A stretch of 64,000 bases of DNA from Xenia sp. Carnegie-2017 (GCF_021976095.1 NW_025813481.1:11897846-11961845), one strand, 5' to 3'; shown: positions 49,206-61,494, counted from the stretch's first letter. The notes: generated by a model not told the origin, from the sequence alone. A program made the numbers and translations.

Positions 49206-49394
49206 AAGAGAAATGGAGTACACTGTACATAAATCTTAGTGTTTTCTTCCATTCTTGACTTTTATACATTTTTGTGATGTTAAGGACTGTAAAATAGTAA
49301 TAAACAGTTAAGAATTATTTTTTACTGTTGTATTTGATGGAAACGTGTTTTAAAGACGATTTTGATTTATCATTTGAATGATAAATTTTAGTTG

Positions 49395-49465
49395 AATGTG
49401 GTGTTGAATGTTGTGATGAATGTTGTGTTGAATGTTGTGCCCAATGTGGTGCCAATTTCACGGTA
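49395..49465. repeat. Short TTGAATGTTGTG minisatellite
   Basis: About five copies of a 12-15-base unit of type TTGAATGTTGTG directly beyond the satellite. Its last part (AATGTGGTGCCAATTTCACGG) also appears in the variant satellite monomers. Confidence 0.7.
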
Positions 49466-49689
49466 GTAGTAAATTTGCCCGGCTTCAACTTTTATGTCAG
49501 TTGCACTATCTAGTGTATTATTAGATCTGTGATGGTAACTCCTAGAATTTCAAATCAAAGATGATCGCGTGCTCGCATTGTTCGAAAAGTTGCTCTTCAA
49601 AAAACATTATAATTTTGTATCTCTAGGAGAAAAGTTATTTTGTTAGTATTTCGACCTTTCCTTTGCTGTCTGATAATAATCAGAGGAAA

Positions 49690-50438
49690 ATAATGGGGAA
49701 TAGTCGAAATAGAAAGAGAAAAGCTGTTAGAACTCCGCCATCAAAAATGGCAAAGAAGTTAAAACATGGCGGAAACGATGACGCAAACCCTGGACCTTCT
49801 GGAAAGAAAATAAATCATCAAACAAGGAGCATTGGCGAAATTTTAATAATATACACACTGCAAAGAAGGCACCGTGTTTATGGACTTGTCTTTGCTGTTT
49901 GTGTTTTTCATGAAATTTAAAAGCCCTGATTGCGAAAAGCAGTGTGGAATCCCATGTTGACTTGAGGAAAAGGAGGGCTGCTATGCACATTATATTGTTC
50001 TTCAATGTAAGAATAAAGAATGTGAGTGGAAGAGGTTTCAACACATTTAACAGTTGCTTGAACAACTGGCTAATGACAACATGCTCAGCAATGCTATGCA
50101 TGTTAAAGAGGAGAATGGAGCACCAGAATGTGGAATATCTTTGGATGGTATGGCAAAAGAGAGGGCATGATAGAAAGATGCCGAAGACCACATATGTTGA
50201 ACAAGACACTGTTGTTTTGCTACATAATACTTACATATACTTAAATTTAATGATAAAACAACTCCTGGAATGTTTCCAAGTAAAGGCTCAAGATTGTGAT
50301 CATCATGATAAAGTTGTCGGCAAAGAAGAGCTCAGAGAAGGTGAAAAAGCAAAGAAAACATTAAGAAACATTAGAAAGAATTATATTAACAATGCTAAAC
50401 ATAAGGAAGGAGTTACTTATGAAGCTGGCAATTTTTAG
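49690..50438 (+). mobile_element. Degraded MULE-like (Mutator domain) transposase
   Basis: A basic N-terminal part (MGNSRNRKRKAVRTPPSK) is followed in shifted frames by CKNKECEW and NDNMLSNAMHV, then by ECGISLDGM joined across a frame change to WQKRGHD, which corresponds to the DGTWxKRGH motif of Mutator-like transposases in aquatic invertebrates. It ends in VTYEAGNF, similar to the family's YEAGAF. The central catalytic and zinc-binding parts are missing and several frame changes are present. It is an inactive remnant. Confidence 0.45.
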
Positions 50439-51580
50439 GGCTTCCAGAGGTATAATATAGGTTATGTAAACTTTAAATGCTGTTTTCTCATTTTAGGTGA
50501 TTTTAGCACTTAGGAAAACTTTTGACATCATATTATCTTTGTTATTTGTCAGAGATGCCTGAAATTTTGTATATTGAAGGCTAGTAATATTATCTAGTGC
50601 TTGACATTTTTCAAATTTTGAAATTTTGCATTGTTGATGAAATATTTACTCGTTATGTCATAAAATATGTACCAAAATGCAAAATTACTGAAGAAAATCA
50701 AATTTTGGAATATATTTTGTTTATAAAGAATTAATAAAATTGAAAAGTGTCAAGCACTAGATTATGTTCTGCTTTTTAAAAAACTTACTCATTGAATTTG
50801 GATCATTGGTTCCCAAGGTATCATGTTCACAGCGGTTAATTTATTGGCTAATTAGTGCCGCCATGTTGGATAATTAGTAATTAGTGATTTTCTAATTTTT
50901 TCCATTAGTTAATTTCTTCATTAAAGTCTTTCAAATACTGATATTTTCTTATAACTATCTTTAAAAATGAAAAAATTCAATTTTGTATATGACTCATCGC
51001 ATCACACACAACATCTGCGCTATGACAAATTCATGCCAATTGGAAAGATGAAACGATCGGATGTTGAGCAGGACAGCCACAAAAGCCCCAAAATAATTTT
51101 GAAAATTCAGAACGTTGATGGTGAAACCATAGTATCTTAATTTTCAGGCTACCTGATAAACATCACCGCTTTTATGTCGACGACGGCAAGCATTAGAAAC
51201 AAGATTGGCCATTTCTTGCAACTGTGCATGTCGTCTACGGCATTAAATCGGAAATATCGACAGCCAGTTAGAAAAATTAGGATTTTAGGTTTTTATTTTC
51301 ATGTTAAAGAAATTCCATGTTTTACACAAAAATTTTCAATTAAATAATGTTGAAATTTGGGCATTTGATAGCGGCGTGGTTTTCTCCATCATTGCGATTG
51401 ATTGCCAGTCGTGATGTTAGCAGGAAAACTCCCAGGAAAATGTTTTTAGAAAAGGTCATAATATTGACTTTTCCATGGAAACAGGCGTTAGGCTGATGGA
51501 TGCATTGCTCCAGAAGAGTGTTTAGCGTTTGCATTCTTTGTAGAGATGGTCTTTAGGGCATTAGAAGTCACGTATTTTTC
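50439..51580. other. Intergenic, nothing recognised
   Basis: AT-rich DNA. It contains two AGTGCTTGACA/TGTCAAGCACTAG words in opposite orientation (about 50597 and 50748), which bracket a 150-base segment and may be terminal repeats of a small element. Confidence 0.35.
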
Positions 51581-51584
51581 AATT

Positions 51585-51755
51585 TCATCAAAGTATATTG
51601 TTCATTCTTGATCATTATTCAGAAGATTCTCATTAAAGTATATTGTTCATCTTGATCATTCTTCAGAGGACCTTAAAGAAGTAGCTGTTCATTCTGATCA
51701 TTGTTCAGAGGATTTCATTAAAGTATGCATATTGTCCATTCTTGATCAGAAGGTT
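51585..51755. repeat. Four-copy tandem repeat, about 45-60 bp
   Basis: Units of the type TTCATTAAAGTATATTGTTCATTCTTGATCATTCTTCAGAGGA with indels. Non-coding. Confidence 0.6.
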
Positions 51756-52324
51756 TCTACAGGATAATTAGCCAATGTCAGTTCACACTATACTTCCATA
51801 AATGAAAACATTGATAACATACTTATATTGAACATTTTATTTACTCGTAACGTAGTTCAAGGAAGAAGGAACTGGTCGACAACAGCCACAATTCTCTTTC
51901 AACCGCTGTGAACAACAACCAGTTTCTGTAATTGTAGAGTCCACGATCATGGTAAATACACCAACATTTGTTTGTTGTTTCTCAATCTCATTTGATGACT
52001 AATTGTCGCTTAAGAGAAGAATGTCCATGTCTAAAATCAAGCATAGAGGAAACAAAAGTTACTAAGACGAAAACTTTATGGAAAGGCCACACTGCACTTT
52101 GCATTAATGAACATCACATGTAGTGTCCCAATTCAATGTTTACTCAATGCAAAAGAACATGAAACAAGACATTTACCTGAACATTTTTCAAAGCACTCAG
52201 AGATATTTCACCTTGGAATAATTTCGACTTCGGCTAACTGTTCTGCTGTTCTTCGTGCAACTACAGACTTTCACGACAAAATGGCACGTTCTTAGTCTTA
52301 GACTATGGCCCAAGTTTCACGAAC

Positions 52325-52405
52325 GTGTTGTATTCTGATTGGTCAGTGACTAGGCGTGTTGAAAACGTGTTGTGTTCTGATTGGTCATTGACCAGGTGTG
52401 ACGTC
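52325..52405. repeat. Two-copy repeat carrying inverted CCAAT boxes
   Basis: AACGTGTTGT.TTCTGATTGGTCA.TGACYAGG occurs twice, about 47 bases apart. ATTGG is a reverse CCAAT box, so this could be a promoter element, but no gene start was found nearby. Confidence 0.4.
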
Positions 52406-53069
52406 AATTGTACATTAGAAATTTAGAATTTGCATGATTCATCACTTAGAAGTAATTAATCCCCCATAGAGCGGTAAATGCAATTTAATACAATATAAAT
52501 AAAACGTATACTTCAGCTACAGCAAATAGCAAATTCCAAACATTTAAGTCTCCTTTGGGGAACAACTTGCTGAATCATGCAAATTCTAAAGGTCCACTGA
52601 TGTCAAAAATGATTTGATAAACCATCTAGATTGTATCTTCATCTCATTTTCTTATTGTATTTGTTAGCATTAACATTTGATCTCTTTTTATTTAGCATTC
52701 TACAGGGTGTACATAAAACGACGTTTGGCAATTAAACTACTGTAAAATTTCGAAACCCAATCACTGTGCTAACCTCACTAGTGCATTACATTTTCAATGG
52801 AGGAAAATCTTTGTGCTTGCATAAACGTAGCTAACAATGTTCCATGCACCTGTGGGCTTGGCGTAGTGACAGACATTGAAATTATATAAAGGTCTTCAAT
52901 GGTAAATGAAGGCTGACCAACTAGTTTTGCACACATCAAAGGAATGAACAGGATAGAAAAATATTATTGCAATGTATTTTTTAATTTTTCATTCTACTTT
53001 CAGCCGGTATTATTTGTTGTCCCTTTAAAGAATTTTCAATCTCCATGCGACAATGTGAAGTAAAATGAA

Positions 53070-53330
53070 AGACTATATAGTCTTTGGTGTGAAAGTGTGA
53101 AAAATGCAAAGACTATAGTTTTTGATGTGAAAGTGTATAAAAATGCAAAGAGTATAGTCTGGCATGAAAGTTTGTAAAACTATAGTCTTTGGCATGAAAG
53201 TTTGTAAAACTATAGTCTTTGACATGAAAGTTTGTAAAACTATAGTCTTTGGCATGAAATTGTGTAAAACTGCCTGAAATATAGTCTTTGGCATGAAAAT
53301 GTGTAAAAATGCAAAGACTATAGTAGACGG
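53070..53330. repeat. Minisatellite, about 30-bp unit
   Basis: Around eight copies of CTATAGTCTTTGGCATGAAAGTTTGTAAAA and variants; the middle copies are nearly identical. It makes a stop-free minus-strand frame with no family resemblance. Confidence 0.85.
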
Positions 53331-54982
53331 CAATGTATGCAGTTGATTACTTTCATGAACTTACCTTTAGTTTTAGGGACTATTTATATGAGCCCGATAG
53401 CCGTGATTCAGCGAACGAACATGTAACATGTAACATGTTCTTACACAAACTTTCGGCAGTTATTTCAGTAAACAGTAAAGATACAAACGATGGACATAAA
53501 AGCAGCTAATATTGGAGGCAACAATTCGCCAAGAGAAACCCGACCTTGTGCAACGAAAATTTCCGCAATGCCATTCTGTAACGGTCGTCATTTCGTTAAC
53601 GTCTTTTCTGACTTCTTGAACGACTTTTTCAGAGCTTAGCAAAAAATAATCATGTATTTAACGTAAAGATCTTTGATAAACCAGCAATTGTCAAACCTCT
53701 GGTAAAAAAAACCCACCATGTACAACAAAAACTTCGGCAATGCCTTTCTTCGTCAAATTCTTTTCTGACTTCTTGAAAGACTTTTCCCGACAGCTTTGAA
53801 AATGAATGAGGAATGAAGTATAAAGTTTGACTGAGGAAGAAGCAGCTGATATTTTAGGGTAAAACTGATATAAGTTTTGTAAAAACGTAACTCTTCAACG
53901 GCCATCTTCGTTTTTTCGAGTTTGGAAACGACTTTTTGCAACAGCTTCAAAGAAAGAATCATGTATTCAACAGGTTTAACTTGTTGTGATGTTATAAAAT
54001 ATTGTGAAAATGGTTTGCAAGGCGGAAAGCGAATTCTTAGTTTAAATATAATTGCCCATCATAAAACTTTTAATATGGCCATGGGTATATAATTTTATCA
54101 ACAATAACGTTTGTCTTTAGCTGAAGACATCTTCATATTACAATAGATACATGTAGGAAGCAGTAAATCCTATTCTTAGAAATTTTGTACAATACTTACA
54201 ATAACGACTCTGCGTTACCCTCTTTGAAATAAAAGGTTATATTACTCAATGTAATACTTTGAAACTTATAAATGAAATATTTTACGTAATACTTACGATA
54301 AAGATTGTTTCAGCAAGAAATCTCTTACACATAGCGCGGGAAAGATCGCCAAAAAGTCATACGACGTATTGATCAAAATAGGTCACGTGTCAAGTGGTAT
54401 AAACATTCACCAGCAAGAGCTGGGTGACGCGGTATGTGTAAATTGATCAAATCGTGCAGAGATAGCACAAAATTTAATAGCATAGTAGGTTTCGTGTGAT
54501 GTATTTAAAATACGATTGCTTTCATTTCAAGTTAAATATTATGTTTTAACTTGTTAAAACCCTGTATGATACTATTATATAGTAGCAAATACTGACAAAT
54601 TATATCTGTATATAACACATACAATAAAGAGTCCTTGAAGTTGATGCATCAGTAAATTCTTCTACTTTGTAGACATATTATATTTACATATACTGAACTA
54701 TACGTATGTTATATATATACAATAAAAGTTATACACTTCCATGCTCTGTTTTTGATTGTGACATCCTACAAGTTTTACCTTTTAACCATTATGTGTAGAA
54801 GGAACAGTTTGTTTTGTTGTTGTCGTCGTTGAAACAGATGATACCGTTGAAGTTTGCCTGTAAAATATTTGCTGAAAGTTTAGGGAAAAATTGATAAACT
54901 ATTCATGAAATAATAGGTAGTAGCATTTTCTTTCTAAAACAAGCCTAAGTTTGAGTTCTTTGTGTTGTATTATTACGAAATA

Positions 54983-55350
54983 AAAGATTTTTACTGTGTT
55001 TGCACAGGCTTATGCAAACCGAGGAGACCTTTGGGAGAACACGAGAGCAGATCAGTGCAAGCCCGAAACCGAAGGTAGAGTGTTGCACATGCTCAAGATT
55101 TCTCACAACATCTCCGAGGTTTGCATAAGGCAGTGCAAACAGAAAAAATATCTTTTTAAAAAAATATCAATAATGCGAAATAGACAAATTTAAAACAAAC
55201 GATTTAATTTTTCCTCTAAAATGTATTCATGATTGATTTGCGAATTCTCTTTGATTGATTTGATTTGTTGGGCTCAGATCGGTTTGCAGAAGCTAATGAA
55301 AACACAGTTATAGACCAATCAGGGCATGCGCTAGATTGCTTTATGTTCTT
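54983..55350 (+). repeat. Dispersed fold-back repeat, copy 3 (best preserved)
   Basis: The head runs from TTTTTACTGTGTTTGCACAGGC (about 54987) to CGAGGTTTGCATAAGGCAGTGC (about 55135). The inverted arms share TTTGCATAAGCC and TTTGCAC. The tail, with GATTGATTTGCGAATTC and GATCGGTTTGCAGA, extends to about 55350. Same family as 588-1225 and 33514-33975. Confidence 0.65.
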
Positions 55351-55471
55351 GTTTTGACTTTCAATTTTTTCTGTCTATTCTTGCCTTACAAACATTAACA
55401 CTAAAATATCGTTTAATATTCTGTATATTGAACAATAAATTACACTCAAACATGATCACGTGTTTACTCAC

Positions 55472-55677
55472 ATGAAAAATGGAAAGTATTTGAACAAAGA
55501 ACTCTTGCAAGGATTTTCACCTAACTCTGGAACAGCACCCAGACTATAATTGATCAATTGTCTCAAGTAATTTTCCAATTGTTTCCGACGTTTTTCCACA
55601 AAATTTACGTCACGATTTCCAAGAATTTTTTTCGCGGGAAACGTGAATTGTGCAACAGGTTTAAACTGCTTGCTTGT
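55472..55677 (-). CDS. PX-domain exon (KIF16B/sorting-nexin type)
   Basis: A 206-base exon between a TTATGCACAG acceptor and a CAT/GTGAGT donor encodes the second half of a phox-homology domain: FPAKKILGNRDVNFVEKRRK, LENYLRQLIN and a final KYFPFF. The Phe-Pro..Lys-Lys..Gly-Asn and Glu-Lys-Arg-Arg pattern is the phosphoinositide-binding and membrane-contact region. The C..F.PFF ending recalls KIF16B and SNX29. PX domains bind PI3P on endosomes. No other exon of this gene was recognised here, so it may be one exon of a gene with large introns or an isolated exon copy. Confidence 0.65.
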
Positions 55678-56104
55678 CTGTGCATAAAAAGGAAAAGGAA
55701 GGGATTGTACATTACGGCAAAACAATATGATTAAAAAAATTAAAATACTGATGTTCATTAAAAAACCCTTTTATGTAGGGCATAAAAATCCGAGTATCTT
55801 TTGTAAACATTCCATTCATCGTCTTTGATACGGATATAAACCTTGTGAAGTAAACAATGTTAAATTCTTTATTGACGACAATAAATGGACCACTGAGCAG
55901 ATGATATACATATATATATATATGAGCACTGTGCTGACTCTACATACAATCCATACAATGTGTAACCGTACGCCCTGTGTCCCAAGTGCAGGAATCACTA
56001 TTTTAATATAGTGATAGCCGGAGGGCACATTGTATATACACTTTGTATATATATACAGTATAAAACAGTATAAATCCGTTTAAAACAGTGCTCGATGCCC
56101 GAGC

Positions 56105-56276
56105 AGATGTAATATGTTTAGTGGTGTTGAGAAAAATCACAACTACAGATTCATCCCGACAAGCCTGTTTCGTGATTAAAGGAAAATCCCTGAAGAGTGA
56201 GCAATCACGAAACAGGCTTGTCGGGATGAATCTGTAGTTTTGTGATTTTTTCTCAACACCACTAAACATATACATA
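56105..56276. repeat. Long inverted repeat, arms about 70 bp
   Basis: The left arm (56108-56178) and right arm (56206-56276) are near-perfect complements containing GTGGTGTTGAGAAAAA, TCATCCCGACAAGCC and TGTTTCGTGATT, with a loop of about 30 bases. Similar words occur at the ends of some retroelements in aquatic invertebrates, but no element protein is recognised around it. A strong cruciform or hairpin is expected. Confidence 0.75.
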
Positions 56277-57592
56277 TGAAAAGTGAAATATTTGAGCAGT
56301 AAATTTAAACTACGACATGATCTTTTAAATACGATGACCACAAACACTTTTCTTAAGGGTGATGTATTTGAAACGAGGAAAATACCAAATATAGATAATA
56401 AATCTTGAAATATTTTCCTAGTTATCCCTAACCTAGTCCAGATAACCATCAACATCACATCGGAAGAGTTATTTACTTTTTTTAGAGATAAATATATGGA
56501 AAAATTATACCTGATAAGAATGGTGAATGTTTGGAGACTTTCCTTGACAAAAACAGATGGAATCCAAATGTTAATTAAAGGACGAGTATTGACAGACATG
56601 AAATTTGGACCAAACTCCGTCAAATATAAACATTCATCATGATTATTGTCCTGAGGAAGCTAGAACATACGAAGATACGTAGTTTTATTAAGAAATACTT
56701 AGAAAATGAAAAGAATATTTACTGCTTTTCATATTCATACCAAACAGTTCATATTGTACATACCGATCAATATTGTACATCTATTGTACTATAATGAACA
56801 CACGGGTCTTTACTGAACATACCGGTCCTCTAAGATTGACAAGCTCTTCTTTTAATTTTCTTAGCTGATATTCACGAGCGTTCAATAAGTTCGCCATGCA
56901 TATCAGCGACCTTTAAACATGATAAACAACATTTCATCACAACTTACGCCATGACGCCATCACCATGAAATTCCCCAGACATGAACAAGAAACGCGAAAT
57001 CAGTCAGAGTGGCGAGTTTTTAAACATATATCACGATTTCATTTCAGTTATTTATCCTCAGTTTTCATAAGTTAAAATATCTTCTTGTATTAGATATTTC
57101 TAAAAGTCACCGTGTGCAGAGTTTTCTATCAAATAAATTTCGGCTCATCTTCATGAAGCATATGATACATGAAGACCTTTTAAGGCAAATGTTTCGATTT
57201 GTAAAAGTATTATGGTTTAATGGAAATCTTACTTGGATCAACTTCCGCTCAAAATCTTTGTTTTTTTCCTTTCTACAAGAAAAAGAAACGAAATTCAACG
57301 CCGTTGATTCACTTTTGCTACAAATTTACTGTAAATACCTCACTTCGTCGACGTCAGATTCCGGAGAAAGAATGATGGAAGAAAGTCTTTCATTTTCTGG
57401 AGCTACACAAAAGATTATCGAATATCTTAGATTTCTACATCTATTTTAAAGATAAACTATCCCTCTAATAAACCTTCTTCCATAATGTCATTTCTTTTCA
57501 ACGATTGAACAGCACCCACGTATTTCTTTAGTTGGTCAACAGGTCAACAGACATCTTTGATTAACGAAATGCAGAGTTCTCAATGTCCTAAC

Positions 57593-59213
57593 CTTTTCAA
57601 GCCGTTAAGAGCGACGCAATTTTCTTCATCTTTCGACGACATAGCTCTTTTAAATCTTCTAATTGAAGACGAAGAGAAGCTGACTTCATCATCTCTTTTC
57701 CAAATGTTGTTGTAACGATCTACAGGAAAGATGACCGAAGGAAAAATCAGGGCAAAATAGTGTATATTCGAATGGAATGTTAATATTAAACGAAGGACGA
57801 TAATACAACCTGTTACGTTCTTCAACTTCATCTTTTCTTAACATCATCGATACAATCGCCTGTTTTAATTCCTCTTCAACAATAAAAAATCACGTATTTA
57901 TTGATATTCATGAAATTATAATTATTCACACTTACAATGATTCAGTTCACATGATGAAATTTGACCGATGCCTCCAAACAAGCAAAGCAACTACGATACA
58001 AATAGTAAAATCCAATTGCACTAAATATTTCTATATTTAAAACTAACTCTACCTGCTAATAGCCCATTTATAGTTTGAGAACCTGAGGCAAAAGTGCCTC
58101 TCCCGTTCCCAAAACATTTTTCCAAAAGATATAAGAAATAAAAACATTTAAATACGTGAATAGAAAAAACACACAAACCTGAAGTCATTTCTTTGCCTGA
58201 TGGATATTCCTCTGATGGCTAAAGAACGAAAACATACCAAATATAACGAACTAAATATAACAAAGATATTTACAGATGGCTTTCTACCCTCCCCTTAAAA
58301 AGATAAAAGCATTTCATAATTAACTAACATTCATACAACCATCACCCATGGTTCTGACCAATGAAGATCCTGAGTAATCATTAATTTCTATGCTACCATC
58401 ACGTGTGGCACATATCGCTGCAACAGTTGCCTCTATTGCTAAACTTGCATCATTCTCGACGTCTTCATCAGTGTAAATACTGAAAACAACATAAATTACC
58501 ACCTCAGTTAAAATGGTCAACTCGTTAGAAATTCTTGTCGATAAAATAATGAAGTATCTTCTAAATGTCGCGACGTCTCAGGTGCAACAGTAAATCGCTC
58601 ATTTTCATCTGACATAGCTAGACCCCTAACTCCTTTATCGTCATCGGGGCAAACAACGGGAATTAGAGATACACCGCTGTTCATATCAACAAGGGGCTCA
58701 AACACTTCCTCCGACAAGAGCGATGAGTCAGTGTAACGCCCTGATTGCAAAGATGTTGTCAAAGAAGGATTTTTTTTTCAAATCATTCGCAGTTTTAAAC
58801 TCGTCTTTAAGATGCAGAACTTCCTGGCTTTTCTTTGTTAATCGAGCCACTTGTTCATCTGTTTCATTCTCCTTGTTCTCAACGTTGGATTTCGCCATTG
58901 TGGAAGAAAGACTTGAATTCTCAGAATTTGAACAATAAGCCAACTGAGAGTTCTTTGGCACTTCAAGAAAATCGTCAGGCCTTTTAGTTAAAGCATGGTT
59001 ACCACGAGCATGTACCTGAGAATCAGTATTACGTTGTAATATATCGTATGCCGCTCGGGTAAAACTCGTGGAACTATCGTGAGCAGTCGTATTCGTGGAA
59101 GAACTACCATGAGAACTGACAGTACAAGTTCCTTCTTCCGTCTCTGTGAATTCAACATTTTCAATTTGCGCAATGTTTGCTTTCTTTTTTTTTACGTTTT
59201 GTCTTTTCTTTTC
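57593..59213 (-). CDS. Uncharacterised multi-exon gene (partial model)
   Basis: Coding-like blocks on the minus strand: 59213 to about 58517 (TTTCAG acceptor; Ser/Thr-, Lys- and Glu-rich, with ENKENETDEQVARLTKK and VFEPLVDMNSGVSLIPVV), about 58490-58320 (TDEDVENDASLAIEATVAA, ending at a stop) and 57719-57593 (NNIWKRDDEVSFSSSSIRRF, GTTAGG donor). The first block changes frame at an A9 run (58770-58778); with eight A the frame would continue. I could not join the blocks in phase. No domain is recognised. It is hydrophilic and partly disordered. It may be a host gene or cargo of the neighbouring P-like element. Confidence 0.35.
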
Positions 59214-59269
59214 CTGAAACACAAAAGAAAGATAACAGTTACAACTTAATAAAGACGCGTGGGGATAAA

Positions 59270-59520
59270 TGACTACGCATTGTTGAAGTATGATAAAGAA
59301 TAAATGAGGATGCGCGGTTAAGGGATGATAAGGGATGAATAAAAAACAGGTATAGTTAAGGGATAAATGAAGACATGTAATAATGGGATAATAAAGGTTA
59401 AGGAGAACACATGGTTGGGGGGATTACAAGGAATAAATGACATGTGTGGTTAAGGAATGATAAGATTAGCGATATATGAGATGAATGGTAGGGATAGTTA
59501 GGGATAAAGGCGATTATAGA
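59270..59520. repeat. Degenerate GGGATAAATGA-type tandem repeat
   Basis: Many imperfect copies of AAGGGATAATGA/AGGGATAAATGA in purine-rich DNA between the P-like transposase and the next coding block. Confidence 0.55.
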
Positions 59521-59596
59521 TTCATTTTGACTCTGAAGATGACTTCATATAGCACGTTTTAAGGGCATTATTTATACGTTGTATATTTAATCGGTT

Positions 59597-61165
59597 TCAT
59601 AAATATGTATTTCCTAGGTGAAAGTGTGTCAAAAAGCGCTCAAATACTGGCATTTTGTCAATTCTATTATCTGAATCAGTAATAATCTCAAGGATGTCTG
59701 TTCCATCTTGCTTTTTGCAGTTTCCATTTCTACCTTCAATGCTGCTTCGTAAAAGTAATCTTTTATAGGCAGCTGTGAACTGTTGGGCTGTTGGGTTATT
59801 GTTAAATCCTCCTGCTGATCGAATTGCCCCAAAAAATAGCTCTAAGTGATCTTGGCTGAACTTGTATGTTAGTATGTATTTCATTGGTGCATTTTTCTTT
59901 CAACCAGGTCAGAGAAAATTTGCTTGATGTTTGTTATTGCCACCAAGTCCCACAAATCCTGTCTTTCGGCGAGTGTTGTACAGCAGATTACCAGATACAT
60001 CTCGCAGATTTATAATGTAGTTATAAGCTTCTGCTAAAATGCCTCCCAAGTTTCTTTGTTGCTTTTTCGAAGAGCAGCCTTATAACCTTTGGCACATGGG
60101 TTTCGAGAGTTAAGAATGTCGAACAGATGATCTATGATGCGAATAAAGTAGACAGTGGCTTCCGATCCTTGAAATTGTGGAAGTTTAAGAGTGTTTGTGC
60201 AGTATTCTATTGCATCAGAAACACTGGAACTTAGTGTTTGGGCAGCCAAATTTACTTTCATTTTCTGCTGCCACCATTTTATATGTGCCTCCTTCAACTT
60301 GTTTCCAAGTCTCAAGCCTTCGTTATCTTGGAGCTTTTGTAATTCTGCAAATATCGAGGAACACATAAACTCTCCTGTTTTTATCTGAAGGATGGATGAA
60401 ATATGGATGTAGTTGAGGTGGTGTCATACTTGCTCCAAGAGCTCGTAACATAGCGAAATGGCAGGATGGCCCATCACATACAAAAGAAATCACATCAACA
60501 CCGATTTCGTGAAGTTTCTTGATGCACAGCTCAACCAAATTTGCGCGCTCTTCACCGCTCAGTCCATCGATAAAGAAGTAGGCTACTGGAACTTTCCACG
60601 TTTGTTTCAAGCAAACTACCATAAAAACTAGAGCGTCCTTTGCAACGGGAGAAGAATCATCAGCTTCATCGTCGTTTCCGAGATCAACATAGCCACGAAA
60701 TTTCTTGCCATCCCATGATACATGTTTTTTAATAGCCATTTCATCGATCATTAAGGAACACTCTAACTTCTCTTGATTTCTTACTTTCAAGGCAAGTGCT
60801 TCAAATGATGGCTGTGTAAATCCTGCTTCAGCAGGGACCTTCGTATACCATTTACGAATTTGTGTTGGATGAGGTAAAGCTAAATTGAATGTTTTGCGCA
60901 CAAAATCGTAAGCTTTCGACGAATAAAACTGAAGAGTTAATGCAAATGACTTAAGTTCTGGTGAGTACTTGCATCCTTGGTGTGTCTTTGACATCATTTT
61001 TTTGTACAGCTCTGTTGGAAGACCAGCTATATTTCTTTCGAGCATTTCTTCGCAAGACGAGGAAATCAGATTCTTTTCTTTTAGCTGCTTTATAACTGAC
61101 GTCAGTGAGGTAACTTTTTTGTTAAGGCGTCTAGAGGTGGCATCGTAATATAATCTATAGTTCAA
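59597..61165 (-). mobile_element. P-element/THAP9-like transposase, frameshifted
   Basis: Minus-strand P transposase without its THAP DNA-binding domain. The first frame (61165-60323) has a coiled lead, then the RNase H-like core with SLMIDEMAIKKHVSWDGKKF and FVCDGPSCHFAMLRALG, which hold two catalytic Asp residues. It continues in another frame (60366-60034, GTP-binding insertion and helical region) and a third (59884-59597) with YILTYKFSQDHLELFFGAIR and GFNNNPTAQQF, the typical THAP9 C-terminal motif. About three frame changes in 1.6 kb and no recognised terminal repeats. It is probably inactive, but conservation of motifs is high, so it is fairly recent or partly damaged by assembly errors. 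Confidence 0.85.
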
Positions 61166-61494
61166 AATATGGTACGCGTTTTTTTGGGGAGCAAAGTTCC
61201 CGGATGTTCAGCTACAATAGCCGACTCTTTATTTTTACTTTTTTGTAGATATTATGGGTAAATACTATAGTAAATACTATCCAAATCTAGTTGTTTAACA
61301 ACGCTTTCCTTTTTATCGTAATTTTAGATGGTTTAAACGACTCGTATTTTGCAAAACTTGTTTGTATTGCTTTTATACTTATTAGGTAAATTATATAAGT
61401 CCGTAAATCATTGCTTGATAAAAGTCCTTTCTCGTCTTTAATTCAACCGCTAACGGACTTCAAAAAACATATAATTGTCATCCATACCAGAAAA

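Noticed and set aside
49727-50209. 160-codon minus-strand frame
   Set aside because: It is antisense to the MULE-like fragment and has no similarity of its own.
56003-56623. 206-codon minus-strand frame
   Set aside because: It runs through the long inverted repeat and shows no family motif; probably chance in a stop-poor stretch.
56105-56680. Hammerhead ribozyme of a Penelope-like or retrozyme element (GAAAC and CTGAGGA words present)
   Set aside because: The conserved CTGATGA and GAAA core is not present in the right spacing, so the ribozyme call is not supported.
57114-57449. 111-codon plus-strand frame
   Set aside because: No signature. The antisense holds an exon-like block (PENERLSSIILSPESDVDEV between TGTGTAG and GTATTT) that might belong to the minus-strand gene, but the phases do not match.
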